A stretch of DNA of 64,000 nt from NCBI RefSeq assembly GCF_902499175.1, contig NZ_CABVQC010000025.1, positions 1-64,000 of the forward strand. The letters run 5' to 3'. The DNA comes from Burkholderia aenigmatica (lineage in GTDB: Bacteria > Pseudomonadota > Gammaproteobacteria > Burkholderiales > Burkholderiaceae). Shown in pieces: positions 54,346 to 61,452 of the stretch; the stretch's first letter is position 1, and every line of letters begins with the position of its first letter. The position numbers and the translations under genes are program-made. The notes beneath the pieces were generated by a model. The model did not search any database and was not told where the DNA came from. It saw only the letters and a program-made list of their open reading frames with translations.

Positions 54346-54569
54346 GGATACCTCCGGTTCAGCACCTGCTCGCGGCGCTCCTGGCATTCGATGCAGAAGC
54401 GACATCCCGGTACCGCACGGCGGCGCTCTTCAGGAATCGGCTCACCGCATGCCTCGTTCTGGCAGAAAGCCTCTGATTCCGCGGTGCTGCGTGCGGGCCG
54501 CGTTGCGGCTGCAATCGCGAGCGCGCGATACTGCTCTTCGATGTCGCTCGCGTGGTCGAAGTCATCCAT
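54336..54569 (-). CDS. TraR/DksA-type zinc-finger protein
   Basis: 77 aa. FCQNEACGEPIPEERRRA followed by CRFCIECQERRE gives the Cys pattern of the TraR/DksA zinc finger. Short TraR-like proteins bind the RNA polymerase secondary channel and can replace DksA/ppGpp action; phage copies probably retune host transcription. The 1-30 helix would insert into the channel. Confidence 0.9.
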   Translation of the reverse strand: MDDFDHASDIEEQYRALAIAAATRPARSTAESEAFCQNEACGEPIPEERRRAVPGCRFCIECQERREQVLNRRYPCK

Positions 54570-55193
54570 CTATTGCTTGTCCTCTTGATCGGGAACGGCT
54601 GCCTTCACGCCTTTCAGTTTCGATTCGGTGCTTCGGCTGCGGGCGGCGTAATCGGTGAACCAGTCGAGGACGTCCTGCTGTGATACCCCGGAGTCAGCGG
54701 CGGCATCGGGTCCGGCAATTCCAGCAACGCCGCCGGAATCGGTGCTTGCCTGCAGGGCACCGTCAGCGGAATCGCCGATACCGGCTGCTGCGTTCCACAG
54801 GCGCACAAAGCCCCGAGTGAAAACGCACCGATTAACCGTGACGACAGACGGTTGAGACGCCGAAGGTGATGGCGCAGAAATGTGAGGTTGAGCGACGGCA
54901 TCGATATGCTCCTTGAGGGTGCCGATCTGGGTCGTGGTCTTGCCCTGGTCAGCGAGGAATTGAACCTCGGCGTGCTGGCCGCGCAGCACGTTGTCGGCAT
55001 ACTTTCCGAACGCTTGACTCGCGGCCGTGGCGGCGTCGCCAGCTTGCTTCGCCTTGTAGTCGGAGAGCGCCTGGCCGCCTTTCGCTTCGGCGACGTCATA
55101 GCCGTGCTGATACGTTGCGGCGAACGCGAACGCGATCAGCACGGTGGCGGCGATGGCCGCGACGACCTTCGCGTACTTACTGATCATTTCCAT
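54570..55193 (-). CDS. Rz-like inner-membrane spanin
   Basis: 207 aa. An N-terminal membrane segment (about 8-27, KVVAAIAATVLIAFAFAATY) is followed by a helical periplasmic part (QALSDYKAKQAGDAATAASQ). An Rz1-like lipoprotein frame is embedded in the same DNA, which is the classical spanin arrangement. It acts with Rz1 to fuse inner and outer membranes at the last lysis step. AAGGAG precedes the ATG. Confidence 0.85.
   Translation of the reverse strand: MEMISKYAKVVAAIAATVLIAFAFAATYQHGYDVAEAKGGQALSDYKAKQAGDAATAASQAFGKYADNVLRGQHAEVQFLADQGKTTTQIGTLKEHIDAVAQPHISAPSPSASQPSVVTVNRCVFTRGFVRLWNAAAGIGDSADGALQASTDSGGVAGIAGPDAAADSGVSQQDVLDWFTDYAARSRSTESKLKGVKAAVPDQEDKQ
54614..54901 (-). CDS. Embedded Rz1-like outer-membrane lipoprotein spanin
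   Basis: 95 aa, wholly inside the Rz gene in another frame. It starts at an ATG with a strong AAGGAG ribosome-binding site 7 bp upstream. A hydrophobic signal (SSRLIGAFSLGALCACG) with a lipobox-like LCAC precedes a Pro-rich mature part (VPCRQAPIPAALLELPDPMP), as in lambda Rz1. It should sit in the outer membrane and pair with Rz. Confidence 0.78.
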   Translation of the reverse strand: MPSLNLTFLRHHLRRLNRLSSRLIGAFSLGALCACGTQQPVSAIPLTVPCRQAPIPAALLELPDPMPPLTPGYHSRTSSTGSPITPPAAEAPNRN

Positions 55194-55419
55194 TGGATGT
55201 CTCCTTGGGCGGCCGACCGCGCCACGCGCCGATCAACTGGATGACTGCGGAGTAGCCGCCGACGCAACAGAGATAGATCGCCCAGGTCTCGATCGTGAGT
55301 TGCTTCGTGACGCCCTGATAGATGAACATGCCAGTAGCGACAGCAGACGCGACATTCGGCCAGAGCTTCGAATGCGACAGCTTGCCGTCGTGGCCCGTGA
55401 TGAGATCGCAGAAGTGCAT
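55177..55419 (-). CDS. Candidate holin
   Basis: 80 aa with two predicted membrane segments (about 22-38, and 46-64 with AIYLCCVGGYSAVIQLIG), and a charged C-terminus. It lies between the endolysin and spanin genes and starts with AAGGGGG upstream. Size, topology and position fit a holin, but no family signature is recognised. Confidence 0.6.
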   Translation of the reverse strand: MHFCDLITGHDGKLSHSKLWPNVASAVATGMFIYQGVTKQLTIETWAIYLCCVGGYSAVIQLIGAWRGRPPKETSNGNDQ

Positions 55420-55436
55420 CGCATCGCCCCCTTCGG

Positions 55437-55973
55437 TTAGGCGATCGCGACCGTGCCGCCCGCAGCCTTGTATGCCGCGACGAGCATGGCGATGTCGTTT
55501 TGATGCTGGCCGTAGTCGTTGCCGGGCAGCGAGGCCCAGATGTTCGAGCAAGCTTTGATCGCGGCCGCAATCTGCCCGGAAGCGATCAGCGCAAGCGCAC
55601 GGCGCTCGCGAATCTGCTGGACGGCGATGAGGTCTTGCGACGTCGGGCTGAAGTCGTGCAGATTGAGCTGCTTTGCATACGGTGCGTAGTAGCGCGACAG
55701 CAACTGGTAGCGACCAGCGGCGGTGGAGTTCGTCTCGGCGTTGTAGACGTTGGGATGGGTGGCGTACGAACTGAACGTCAGCAGCTTGGCGGGAACGACG
55801 TACCTGACACCCGCACTGTTCTTCTTCGGGATCGGCCCGTGCGAGCCGACCAGCACGTTATAGCCGTCGTCGCTGTTCTGACGCGTCCACGCGTCGATCT
55901 CGCTCGCCGCGAGCATATCGAGGAAGGCAAGGACGTTCTTACCGCCGACTACCTCTGCACTGATGCGTGCCAT
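55437..55973 (-). CDS. Endolysin, lambda R-type lytic transglycosylase
   Basis: 178 aa. STAAGRYQLLSRYYAPYAKQ, LHDFSPTSQDLIAVQQIRER and CSNIWASLPGNDYGQ closely follow lambda gpR. The catalytic Glu candidate is in SEIDAW near residue 25. It cleaves the MurNAc-GlcNAc bond forming 1,6-anhydro ends. There is no signal peptide, so it depends on a holin. It is the first gene after the early-operon terminator. Confidence 0.92.
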   Translation of the reverse strand: MARISAEVVGGKNVLAFLDMLAASEIDAWTRQNSDDGYNVLVGSHGPIPKKNSAGVRYVVPAKLLTFSSYATHPNVYNAETNSTAAGRYQLLSRYYAPYAKQLNLHDFSPTSQDLIAVQQIRERRALALIASGQIAAAIKACSNIWASLPGNDYGQHQNDIAMLVAAYKAAGGTVAIA

Positions 55974-56024
55974 CTGTCATTCCCATACGTTACGTGTACG
56001 GGACGACTTTAATCAGCGGAATGG

Positions 56025-56072
56025 ATAAAAACAGGACGCGTCGCTGTCCCCCCGAATGGAGAAGCGACGCGT
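56025..56072 (-). terminator. Terminator after the Mor gene
   Basis: On the minus strand ACGCGTCGCT and AGCGACGCGT form a 10-bp stem with a 17-base loop, followed by CCTGTTTTTAT. It lies 14 bp after the Mor-like stop codon and separates the early/middle operon from the lysis and late genes. A dyad CCCGTAC-N7-GTATGGG follows at 55984-56004, a possible late-promoter element. Confidence 0.85.
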
Positions 56073-56085
56073 GGATGGCAGGAGT

Positions 56086-56529
56086 TTAGAACAGCGAGGA
56101 CTGGTTATCTGCAGTATCGCAGGTGTTGTTGTCGGTGCCGAGAATCCGACGAACCTGCCGGTCGGTTGTGCCGAATTTTAGAACAAGCTTCGCCACGGCA
56201 TAGTTGCTGCTGTGTTCCCGCGTGATGTGATCGAACTCGCGCCGCATGCGACGAAAAACGAGTTCCCGTTTTGCCTTCCAGCAAATCGGGATTTCGAGGT
56301 CTTCGCCACCAAACACTTTACATAGGTTCGCTGCGGCGGTATGGCCAATTACCTCGGCCAGCTCTTCGAAGCGCGCTTCACCGTGACGATTCTTGCGAAA
56401 GGGAATCGGAAACTTCCGACCACCCATCTTTTCGATGAGCGTCAGCGTCGCGTCCATCCCGATCAGGCGAACGAGCGTCTTGGCTAAGGGCGGGAAGAGA
56501 TGCTGCACATCACGCAGATCGTCATTCAT
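56086..56529 (-). CDS. mor: Mor/C-family middle transcription activator
   Basis: 147 aa. The Mor pattern is visible: a dimerisation N-terminus, FEELAEVIGHTAAANLCKVFGGEDLEIPI, then RRMRREFDHITREHSSNYAVAKLVLKFGTTDRQVRRIL with the HTH. In Mu, Mor and C activate middle and late promoters by binding dyad sites and recruiting RNA polymerase. Only one such gene is seen here, so it may do both jobs. The start overlaps GemA's stop by 4 bp. Confidence 0.9.
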   Translation of the reverse strand: MNDDLRDVQHLFPPLAKTLVRLIGMDATLTLIEKMGGRKFPIPFRKNRHGEARFEELAEVIGHTAAANLCKVFGGEDLEIPICWKAKRELVFRRMRREFDHITREHSSNYAVAKLVLKFGTTDRQVRRILGTDNNTCDTADNQSSLF

Positions 56530-56927
56530 GCACGCTCCTTTCGGTTGGCGTCGATTTGCAGCGCGGCGATCAGCTTGCCAAGCATCTCGCCATCGCAGAA
56601 CTCGATCGCATCGACCTTGCAAATGCGTTTGACCATACCGTCGAGATACGACCATGGCCGGCCGGCCGACGTGAGCAACGCCTCGATCTTCTTCAAGCGC
56701 TGCTCGCGCGAGCCGCCGACGTTCGGGCGTCGACCGTTCGGACGCTTCGGTTGGAAGCCGCAACGCTCGAAATGCTTCAGCAGCTTGTGCGCACCTTCCG
56801 GCGTCAGATCCTTGGCCGAGCTGACGCCGGCGACGCTGCGCAGCACCGTGCGGTACTCGTCATCGGTCATCGCCAGTTGCTGCTTCGCAATGTGAATCTT
56901 CGACAGCGTCGATTTAGCGATCAGCAT
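56526..56927 (-). CDS. gemA: GemA family regulatory protein (Mu gp16-like)
   Basis: 133 aa. KSTLSKIHIAKQQLAMTDDEYRTVLRSVAGVSSAKDLTPEGAHKLL is the DUF1018/GemA signature, followed by a lower-conserved half. GemA of Mu alters host gene expression and DNA supercoiling. Translation is coupled to the 28-aa gene upstream (TGATG) and to mor downstream (ATGA). Confidence 0.9.
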   Translation of the reverse strand: MLIAKSTLSKIHIAKQQLAMTDDEYRTVLRSVAGVSSAKDLTPEGAHKLLKHFERCGFQPKRPNGRRPNVGGSREQRLKKIEALLTSAGRPWSYLDGMVKRICKVDAIEFCDGEMLGKLIAALQIDANRKERA

Positions 56928-57013
56928 CACGACTCCCACCAGCGGCGCAGCTCGCGACGGCAGAGACAGACAAGGAACACGATGCCGACCGCGATGATGA
57001 TCACGTCAGACAT
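56927..57013 (-). CDS. 28-aa membrane microprotein
   Basis: A very short open frame: MSDVIIIAVGIVFLVCLCRR, then ELRRWWES. It is one hydrophobic helix with a basic C-terminus. Its stop overlaps the gemA start by one base and its start lies within the end of the upstream gene, so it fills an otherwise empty slot in a tightly coupled operon. The function is unknown. Confidence 0.55.
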   Translation of the reverse strand: MSDVIIIAVGIVFLVCLCRRELRRWWES

Positions 57014-57464
57014 TGGTTGCCTCCAGTGCCGTGACGTCGACAGACGTATTGACCGCCACACCTACTGAAACGAGCGTGACCGACTGACATACTCGAGCGA
57101 AGTGGCGAAGCATCGTGCTCGGCGTGTTCCACGACGGCATGTAGTACGTTGACGTCTTGTCGAGGTTCGGGAAGTACTTCCGCGCGTTGCGCTTGCCGAA
57201 CTGCCTTTCGAGCTTTGCGCGCTCGGACGGTTTGTAGGCACTGAACTTCGCCGGCCGGTAGAACCGATGCTCGGGCGCAGCATCCTTCAGATAGTCGCCC
57301 TTGAACCAGCCATTCACATAGACCATGAGGTCATATCGGCGGGGCTTCGTCCGCTGCACCTGGATCGTGACGGTGTTGCCATCACAGCGAAGCACGACGC
57401 AGCCGAACGGAAACGACAGCTCAGTGTCGATTCGCTGAATATCTTCCTTCGACAGTTTCGACAT
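57006..57464 (-). CDS. Early phage protein of unknown function
   Basis: 152 aa. Beta-rich N-terminal half (FGCVVLRCDGNTVTIQVQRT, then YDLMVYVNGWFKGDYL) and a basic middle (AYKPSERAKLERQFGKRNAR). It resembles uncharacterised early proteins of Mu-like phages. It follows the DUF3164 gene by 9 bp. Confidence 0.72.
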   Translation of the reverse strand: MSKLSKEDIQRIDTELSFPFGCVVLRCDGNTVTIQVQRTKPRRYDLMVYVNGWFKGDYLKDAAPEHRFYRPAKFSAYKPSERAKLERQFGKRNARKYFPNLDKTSTYYMPSWNTPSTMLRHFARVCQSVTLVSVGVAVNTSVDVTALEATNV

Positions 57465-57473
57465 GTGGCCTCC

Positions 57474-58091
57474 TCAGATCGCAGCGAGGTCGAGACTGAT
57501 CGCGCGATACTCCTCGGTTTCATCGACGCGCTCGTAGAGTCGGATGTACGGCTTGCTGCCCGTGACGCGGATGCTGTCGACGATCGCACGCATTGCCTTC
57601 GTCCACTTCGGATCGTCGATCGCGAGGCGGCGCAGCGCGAGGATGCTACCCGTGTTGACGTTGCCTTCCTTGTCGACCTGGAACGCTTCGTTGATCAGCA
57701 CCTTGACCTTGTCGTTGCTTCCTTCCGTCCACTCACGCAGACATTCGTCGACAAGTTCTTTCGCTGCCTGCAGGCGCTCGTCGAACTGAATGTGTTCGGC
57801 GATCTGGCGGACGATCTTGTATCGACCGTCAAACGTGATGAGTGAAATGTTGCCCTTCGAACCACCAACCTTGACGCCGTACTGTTCGTGGCTCGTTTCG
57901 ACGAAAGCAGCGATATCGCCGAATGCGCGCGCCTTGAAGTCAACCATGTATGACTGCACGCGCTTCGCTTCGTCGATCAGCGACATGATGGTCTGGTCGC
58001 GCAGTTGGTCGATCGGCGCGATCAGCGACTCGGGAACGAGACGGCCGCGTGCATCCATCACGTAGCCGGCCGGGATTTGCTTTTTGGTCAT
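57474..58091 (-). CDS. DUF3164 family protein
   Basis: 205 aa. IPAGYVMDARGRLVPESLI and HEQYGVKVGGSKGNISLITFDGRYK, then LVDECLREWTEGSN are DUF3164 hallmarks. The family is common in the early region of Mu-like phages (a conserved gene of unknown role, perhaps in phage DNA metabolism). Confidence 0.92.
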   Translation of the reverse strand: MTKKQIPAGYVMDARGRLVPESLIAPIDQLRDQTIMSLIDEAKRVQSYMVDFKARAFGDIAAFVETSHEQYGVKVGGSKGNISLITFDGRYKIVRQIAEHIQFDERLQAAKELVDECLREWTEGSNDKVKVLINEAFQVDKEGNVNTGSILALRRLAIDDPKWTKAMRAIVDSIRVTGSKPYIRLYERVDETEEYRAISLDLAAI

Positions 58092-58120
58092 GTTTTGTTC
58101 CAGGTAGAAAATGGGAGGCG

Positions 58121-58432
58121 TCAGTGCGTCGTGCGAATGGCGTCGCTTTCGATCGCCTCTTCGAGCTTTTCGCGAAGACGGTCACGGTTGGCGAGGTAGG
58201 ACTCGCAACAGGCAGCGACTGCGTCGGTATCCGAGCGGATGTGTTGCTTCAGGACACCTTCGATGAAACCGGCCATCTGGACGCCGGTCGCATTCAGCTT
58301 TGCCAGCGTCGCGCTCTGCTCGAACAGTTCCTTGTTCACGCGATGCAGCTCGCGGCGCAGGTCTTCGATCGTGTGGAACTGCTCGGGATTGGCGATCGTC
58401 GGGCCAATCATCACGGTGACTTCGATCGTCAT
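58121..58432 (-). CDS. Small coiled-coil early protein
   Basis: 103 aa. Mostly helical (EDLRRELHRVNKELFEQSATLAKLNATG, then SYLANRDRLREKLEEAIESD). It overlaps the upstream HTH gene by 4 bp. No family recognised. Confidence 0.68.
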   Translation of the reverse strand: MTIEVTVMIGPTIANPEQFHTIEDLRRELHRVNKELFEQSATLAKLNATGVQMAGFIEGVLKQHIRSDTDAVAACCESYLANRDRLREKLEEAIESDAIRTTH

Positions 58433-58866
58433 GCCTTTTCTCCCGCAATCGCGTCGACGTTGATGCAGTCGACGAACTTCAGCAGGCGTGCCGTCTCCTC
58501 GCGCGTCAGGTCGACCGTTTTCCGCCCCTTCGTGATCGTCAGCCGACCAGCCGTAGAGAAGCCGCAGACGAAGTCGCCGGGGGCGGCATCGCGCGGGGTG
58601 AAAGCAACCTGTTTTCGCGGCGCCTTTGTCACCGACTGAATCGTGCCGTCGAACTCCTTCACCAGTTCGTCACTTGCGAAGTAGAGATTGATCGGCGACG
58701 CACCGTCCATGGGCTTCTTGTCGCAACGAACCTGCCCCTTGTTGATGTACGGCTGGATGCGCGGCTGGACGTCTTTCGCATCCATGTCGAGCAGCTCGGC
58801 GAGTTGCGCGCCCGACGAGCCGGGATGGTCGATGACGGCCTGCAGGATCTGTTTGATGGTTGCCAT
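58429..58866 (-). CDS. Winged-helix early protein
   Basis: 145 aa. The N-terminal 60 residues (KQILQAVIDHPGSSGAQLAELLDMDAKDVQPRIQPYINKGQVRC) read as a winged helix. The C-terminal part has a short beta module (FTPRDAAPGDFVCGFSTAGRLTITKGRKTVDLTREETARLL). It probably binds phage DNA. The ATG at 58866 is preferred over a long upstream extension. Confidence 0.72.
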   Translation of the reverse strand: MATIKQILQAVIDHPGSSGAQLAELLDMDAKDVQPRIQPYINKGQVRCDKKPMDGASPINLYFASDELVKEFDGTIQSVTKAPRKQVAFTPRDAAPGDFVCGFSTAGRLTITKGRKTVDLTREETARLLKFVDCINVDAIAGEKA

Positions 58867-58876
58867 GGTCATTCCT

Positions 58877-59194
58877 TCAAGAGAGGGTTTGCGTTGCTTT
58901 GATGAACTGGCGAGCAGCAGCGATAGATCGCCAAAATTCTTCGGTAGGCTTCTCGCCGATAAGTTGGCGAGCGGCCGAGATTGCTGCGGACTGCGTTTTG
59001 CCGCCTGCGACACGCATGCCCGTGCCGACATGCGACACAACGTAGGCCGGTTCGCCTCGCGTGGAGGCGAGCGGATTTGCATGAGAGGCGAACAGCTCGG
59101 TCTTGTATTGCGGGAAGTCGAGGCGATCGCCATCGACTTCGATGCGCCGGAAGCGCTCTCCAGATTGATCTTGGGCGATGATGTGGAAACGCAT
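58877..59194 (-). CDS. Early phage protein of unknown function
   Basis: 105 aa beginning MRFHIIAQDQSGERFRRIEV. The C-terminal GGKTQSAAISAARQLIGEKP resembles a generic helical segment. No family recognised; it sits tightly spaced between two small early genes. Confidence 0.62.
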   Translation of the reverse strand: MRFHIIAQDQSGERFRRIEVDGDRLDFPQYKTELFASHANPLASTRGEPAYVVSHVGTGMRVAGGKTQSAAISAARQLIGEKPTEEFWRSIAAARQFIKATQTLS

Positions 59195-59195
59195 G

Positions 59196-59510
59196 TCAGT
59201 GTCCCTGTTCGGTCCACAACACGCGGATGTCACCGACCTTGAACTGCCCCGTGCGGTAGCGGTTGTTGTCGCTGACGCCAGTGCGGTAGTAGGTCGCTTC
59301 TCCGGCCTCGACCATGCGTGCGCACTCGGTGCACGTCTGGATCTGGATGGTCGGCTTCGAGCCGTTCGAGAACTCGATACCGATCACCACGAAGCCGCGC
59401 TCGGTGAGCGTTTCGATCGTCGAGGCAATGCGCAGCGCAGCGAGCTGCATGATTTGATTGATGTTGACCGTGCCATGCGCGGATGCTTTGGCGAGGGGTA
59501 GCGGATTCAC
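59196..59510 (-). CDS. Early phage protein of unknown function
   Basis: 104 aa. It has an N-terminal helical half (IMQLAALRIASTIETLTERG), a beta hairpin, and a Cys pair (QTCTECARM) that may bind zinc. Its start overlaps the upstream HTH gene by 4 bp. Confidence 0.65.
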   Translation of the reverse strand: MNPLPLAKASAHGTVNINQIMQLAALRIASTIETLTERGFVVIGIEFSNGSKPTIQIQTCTECARMVEAGEATYYRTGVSDNNRYRTGQFKVGDIRVLWTEQGH

Positions 59511-59839
59511 TTCGACTCTCCTTTAACGGGGCGCAGCGGGCAGTTGCGGCACGTGCGCCAGTGGCTCAGTTCCATCGGGTTGTTGATCGGGGCGCGGCGA
59601 TTGGCGAAGGACACGCATACCGTCAGCGAGATCAACTGCCCGGTATGCGTGCACTGCACCTGGCCGAACGTCTTCAAGACGCGGGCGGCGACGCGATCAG
59701 TTTTGCCGGGGTATTTGCCCGACAAGACAAGCGAAACGGTCGTGCGCGAGACTTCGAGCAGCTTGGCCACGTCGGTTTGCGACGTCGCGTCGGCGGCTTG
59801 GCGAAGCATGGCGAGCCAATCCGGATCAGCATGCGTCAT
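59507..59839 (-). CDS. HTH protein with C-terminal Cys motif
   Basis: 110 aa. AADATSQTDVAKLLEVSRTTVSLVLSGKYPGKTDRV is a Cro/LacI-type HTH that ends with the ...KTF helix. The C-terminus carries WRTCRNCPLRP. This pattern recurs in the early region of Mu-like phages. It overlaps the upstream winged-helix gene by 14 bp. Confidence 0.8.
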   Translation of the reverse strand: MTHADPDWLAMLRQAADATSQTDVAKLLEVSRTTVSLVLSGKYPGKTDRVAARVLKTFGQVQCTHTGQLISLTVCVSFANRRAPINNPMELSHWRTCRNCPLRPVKGESK

Positions 59840-60452
59840 GGTCCGGCTCCTCTTGCCACACGATCTTCCCGAGGTTCGGGTCGTAGACCGATTTCGTGCG
59901 TTGGATCATCGGCGGGCGCGGGCCGGTGTATTTCGACGCGATCAGGCGATACCGAGCCTGCTTCGCGCCCTTGCCACGGATGAATGCATGGCCCGGGTCA
60001 ACGATCGTCAGGTAGCCGGCGTGCGACAGGCATTTGACATACGACTGCGCCGTCGAGTCGGTGATCGAGACATCGGAAGTCGACGCGCGCATCGCCAGCT
60101 CGCGGGGCGTGAAGTCGCCCATGATGCGCATCGTGCGCCACATGTTTTCGTTGCCGCGCGACTGCATGACCGGCTGGCCCTGGCGATCCAGACGCGGGGC
60201 TTCGACGCCGACGTCGCGAACGAGGCGATAGTGCTTCCTATCGCTGATCGCCTTGCGCTCGCCAACGGGTTCGATGAAACCGCCGCGTTCGAGGACCTGC
60301 AGGTACGTGTGAACGGTCGCCTTGTCGATGTCAGCGGCGCGGACGACGCTATACGGGGTGAAGTCGTCACGCTGGCTGCGAATGGCTTCCCAGATACGTT
60401 GGCGCGGACCCTTGCCGCCGGTAAGTTCGAGGTGTGCGGGCTTTCTAGGCAT
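59826..60452 (-). CDS. Early protein with two winged-helix-like regions
   Basis: 208 aa. Residues about 18-75 (RQRIWEAIRSQRDDFTPYSV, then IDKATVHTYLQVLERGGFIEP) and about 105-160 (RTMRIMGDFTPRELAMRAST, then DSTAQSYVKCLSHAGYLTIV) both look like winged helices in tandem. It is likely a DNA-binding early regulator. The ATG at 60452 overlaps the upstream stop by 8 bp. Confidence 0.75.
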   Translation of the reverse strand: MPRKPAHLELTGGKGPRQRIWEAIRSQRDDFTPYSVVRAADIDKATVHTYLQVLERGGFIEPVGERKAISDRKHYRLVRDVGVEAPRLDRQGQPVMQSRGNENMWRTMRIMGDFTPRELAMRASTSDVSITDSTAQSYVKCLSHAGYLTIVDPGHAFIRGKGAKQARYRLIASKYTGPRPPMIQRTKSVYDPNLGKIVWQEEPDHDAC

Positions 60453-60678
60453 GCTCGAACCCTCCGGTTGCGCCAGCGAGGAATGCCAGGATGGTGACGT
60501 GGAACAGCGCCCATGCAGCAAGGGCAGTCCAGGTGAGCAGCTCGATCCAGTCGTGAGCGATCAGGCATCCGACAATGAGGATGATCACGGCGGCACCGGA
60601 CACGATCATGATGAGAAGGTGGATGCGTTCCGCTGCACGTGCCATCTGCGGCGTCGTGATGTGGTCGTGTTCGTACAT
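60445..60678 (-). CDS. Small membrane protein
   Basis: 77 aa with two hydrophobic segments (LLIMIVSGAAVIILIVGCLI and LLTWTALAAWALFHVTILAF). GAGGTG upstream supports the ATG at 60678; an in-frame GTG at 60687 is an alternative. Membrane genes at this position after the MuB gene occur in Mu-like phages; the role is unknown. Confidence 0.65.
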   Translation of the reverse strand: MYEHDHITTPQMARAAERIHLLIMIVSGAAVIILIVGCLIAHDWIELLTWTALAAWALFHVTILAFLAGATGGFEHA

Positions 60679-60688
60679 GGCGATCACC

Positions 60689-61435
60689 TCACGCGCGACG
60701 CTTCGGCGCTTCGCCGGTGTACAGCTCGTTCTTTCCCCACTGCGCGAGGTCCATCGCAGTCTTCCCGGCCTTTAGCGTCTCTTCCTGAATGCGTTCGAGG
60801 TTGACGCAGACGCGGCGTACCGAACCGTGCGACAGCTCGACAAGGCGCGTCAGCAGATCGTCAGCGACCTTCACATTGCGGCTGTAGAGGCCGGCAAGCT
60901 TGCGCGCGTCGTCGATCGTGACCGGCTGCGCCGGCACCCATGCCATGACGCGGCCATGCATGCGCTCCCACTTCTTAAGCTTCGCAGGCAGCGCCTCTTC
61001 GCCGATCATGAGAATGGTCGCCTGGCTCGATTCGTACAGGTCGCGCACCAGCTCGACGGCGTTGCGATCGACCAGGTGGTCCATCTCGTCGATGATCAGC
61101 GGTCGGCCACTCGAAGCGAGTTCCTCGGCGACCTGGTCGGCCATCTCGGGAATCGTGCCGGCCGGCTTGATCCCCATCTCGAAGAGAATCGCCTTGAGGA
61201 AGTGCTTCTTCGTCCATACCGATTTCGCCTGCACGTAGTAGGCGCGTCGTTCGTTCGCGACGAAGTTCGCAGCCATGCTCTTGCCGTAGCCGGACGGGCC
61301 GTAGAAACACACCAGCCCGGGCAGGTTCGCACTGCGCGAAACGGCGCGCTCGATGGCGATGTCGCACAGGTTCAGGTTGGTGATTTGGGCGATGCCACCG
61401 GCTACCGTTTTGAGCGTGGATTCGAGTTGTGTCAT
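60689..61435 (-). CDS. MuB-like transposition ATPase
   Basis: 248 aa AAA+ ATPase. Walker A GPSGYGKS lies at 46-53 and Walker B LIIDEMD at 113-119; the sensor-like segment ILMIGEEALPAKL follows. MuB-type proteins form filaments on target DNA, choose the insertion site, keep transposition away from the phage itself and activate the transposase encoded just upstream. Confidence 0.93.
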   Translation of the reverse strand: MTQLESTLKTVAGGIAQITNLNLCDIAIERAVSRSANLPGLVCFYGPSGYGKSMAANFVANERRAYYVQAKSVWTKKHFLKAILFEMGIKPAGTIPEMADQVAEELASSGRPLIIDEMDHLVDRNAVELVRDLYESSQATILMIGEEALPAKLKKWERMHGRVMAWVPAQPVTIDDARKLAGLYSRNVKVADDLLTRLVELSHGSVRRVCVNLERIQEETLKAGKTAMDLAQWGKNELYTGEAPKRRA

Positions 61436-61452
61436 GATTTGTCCTGTTGGTC

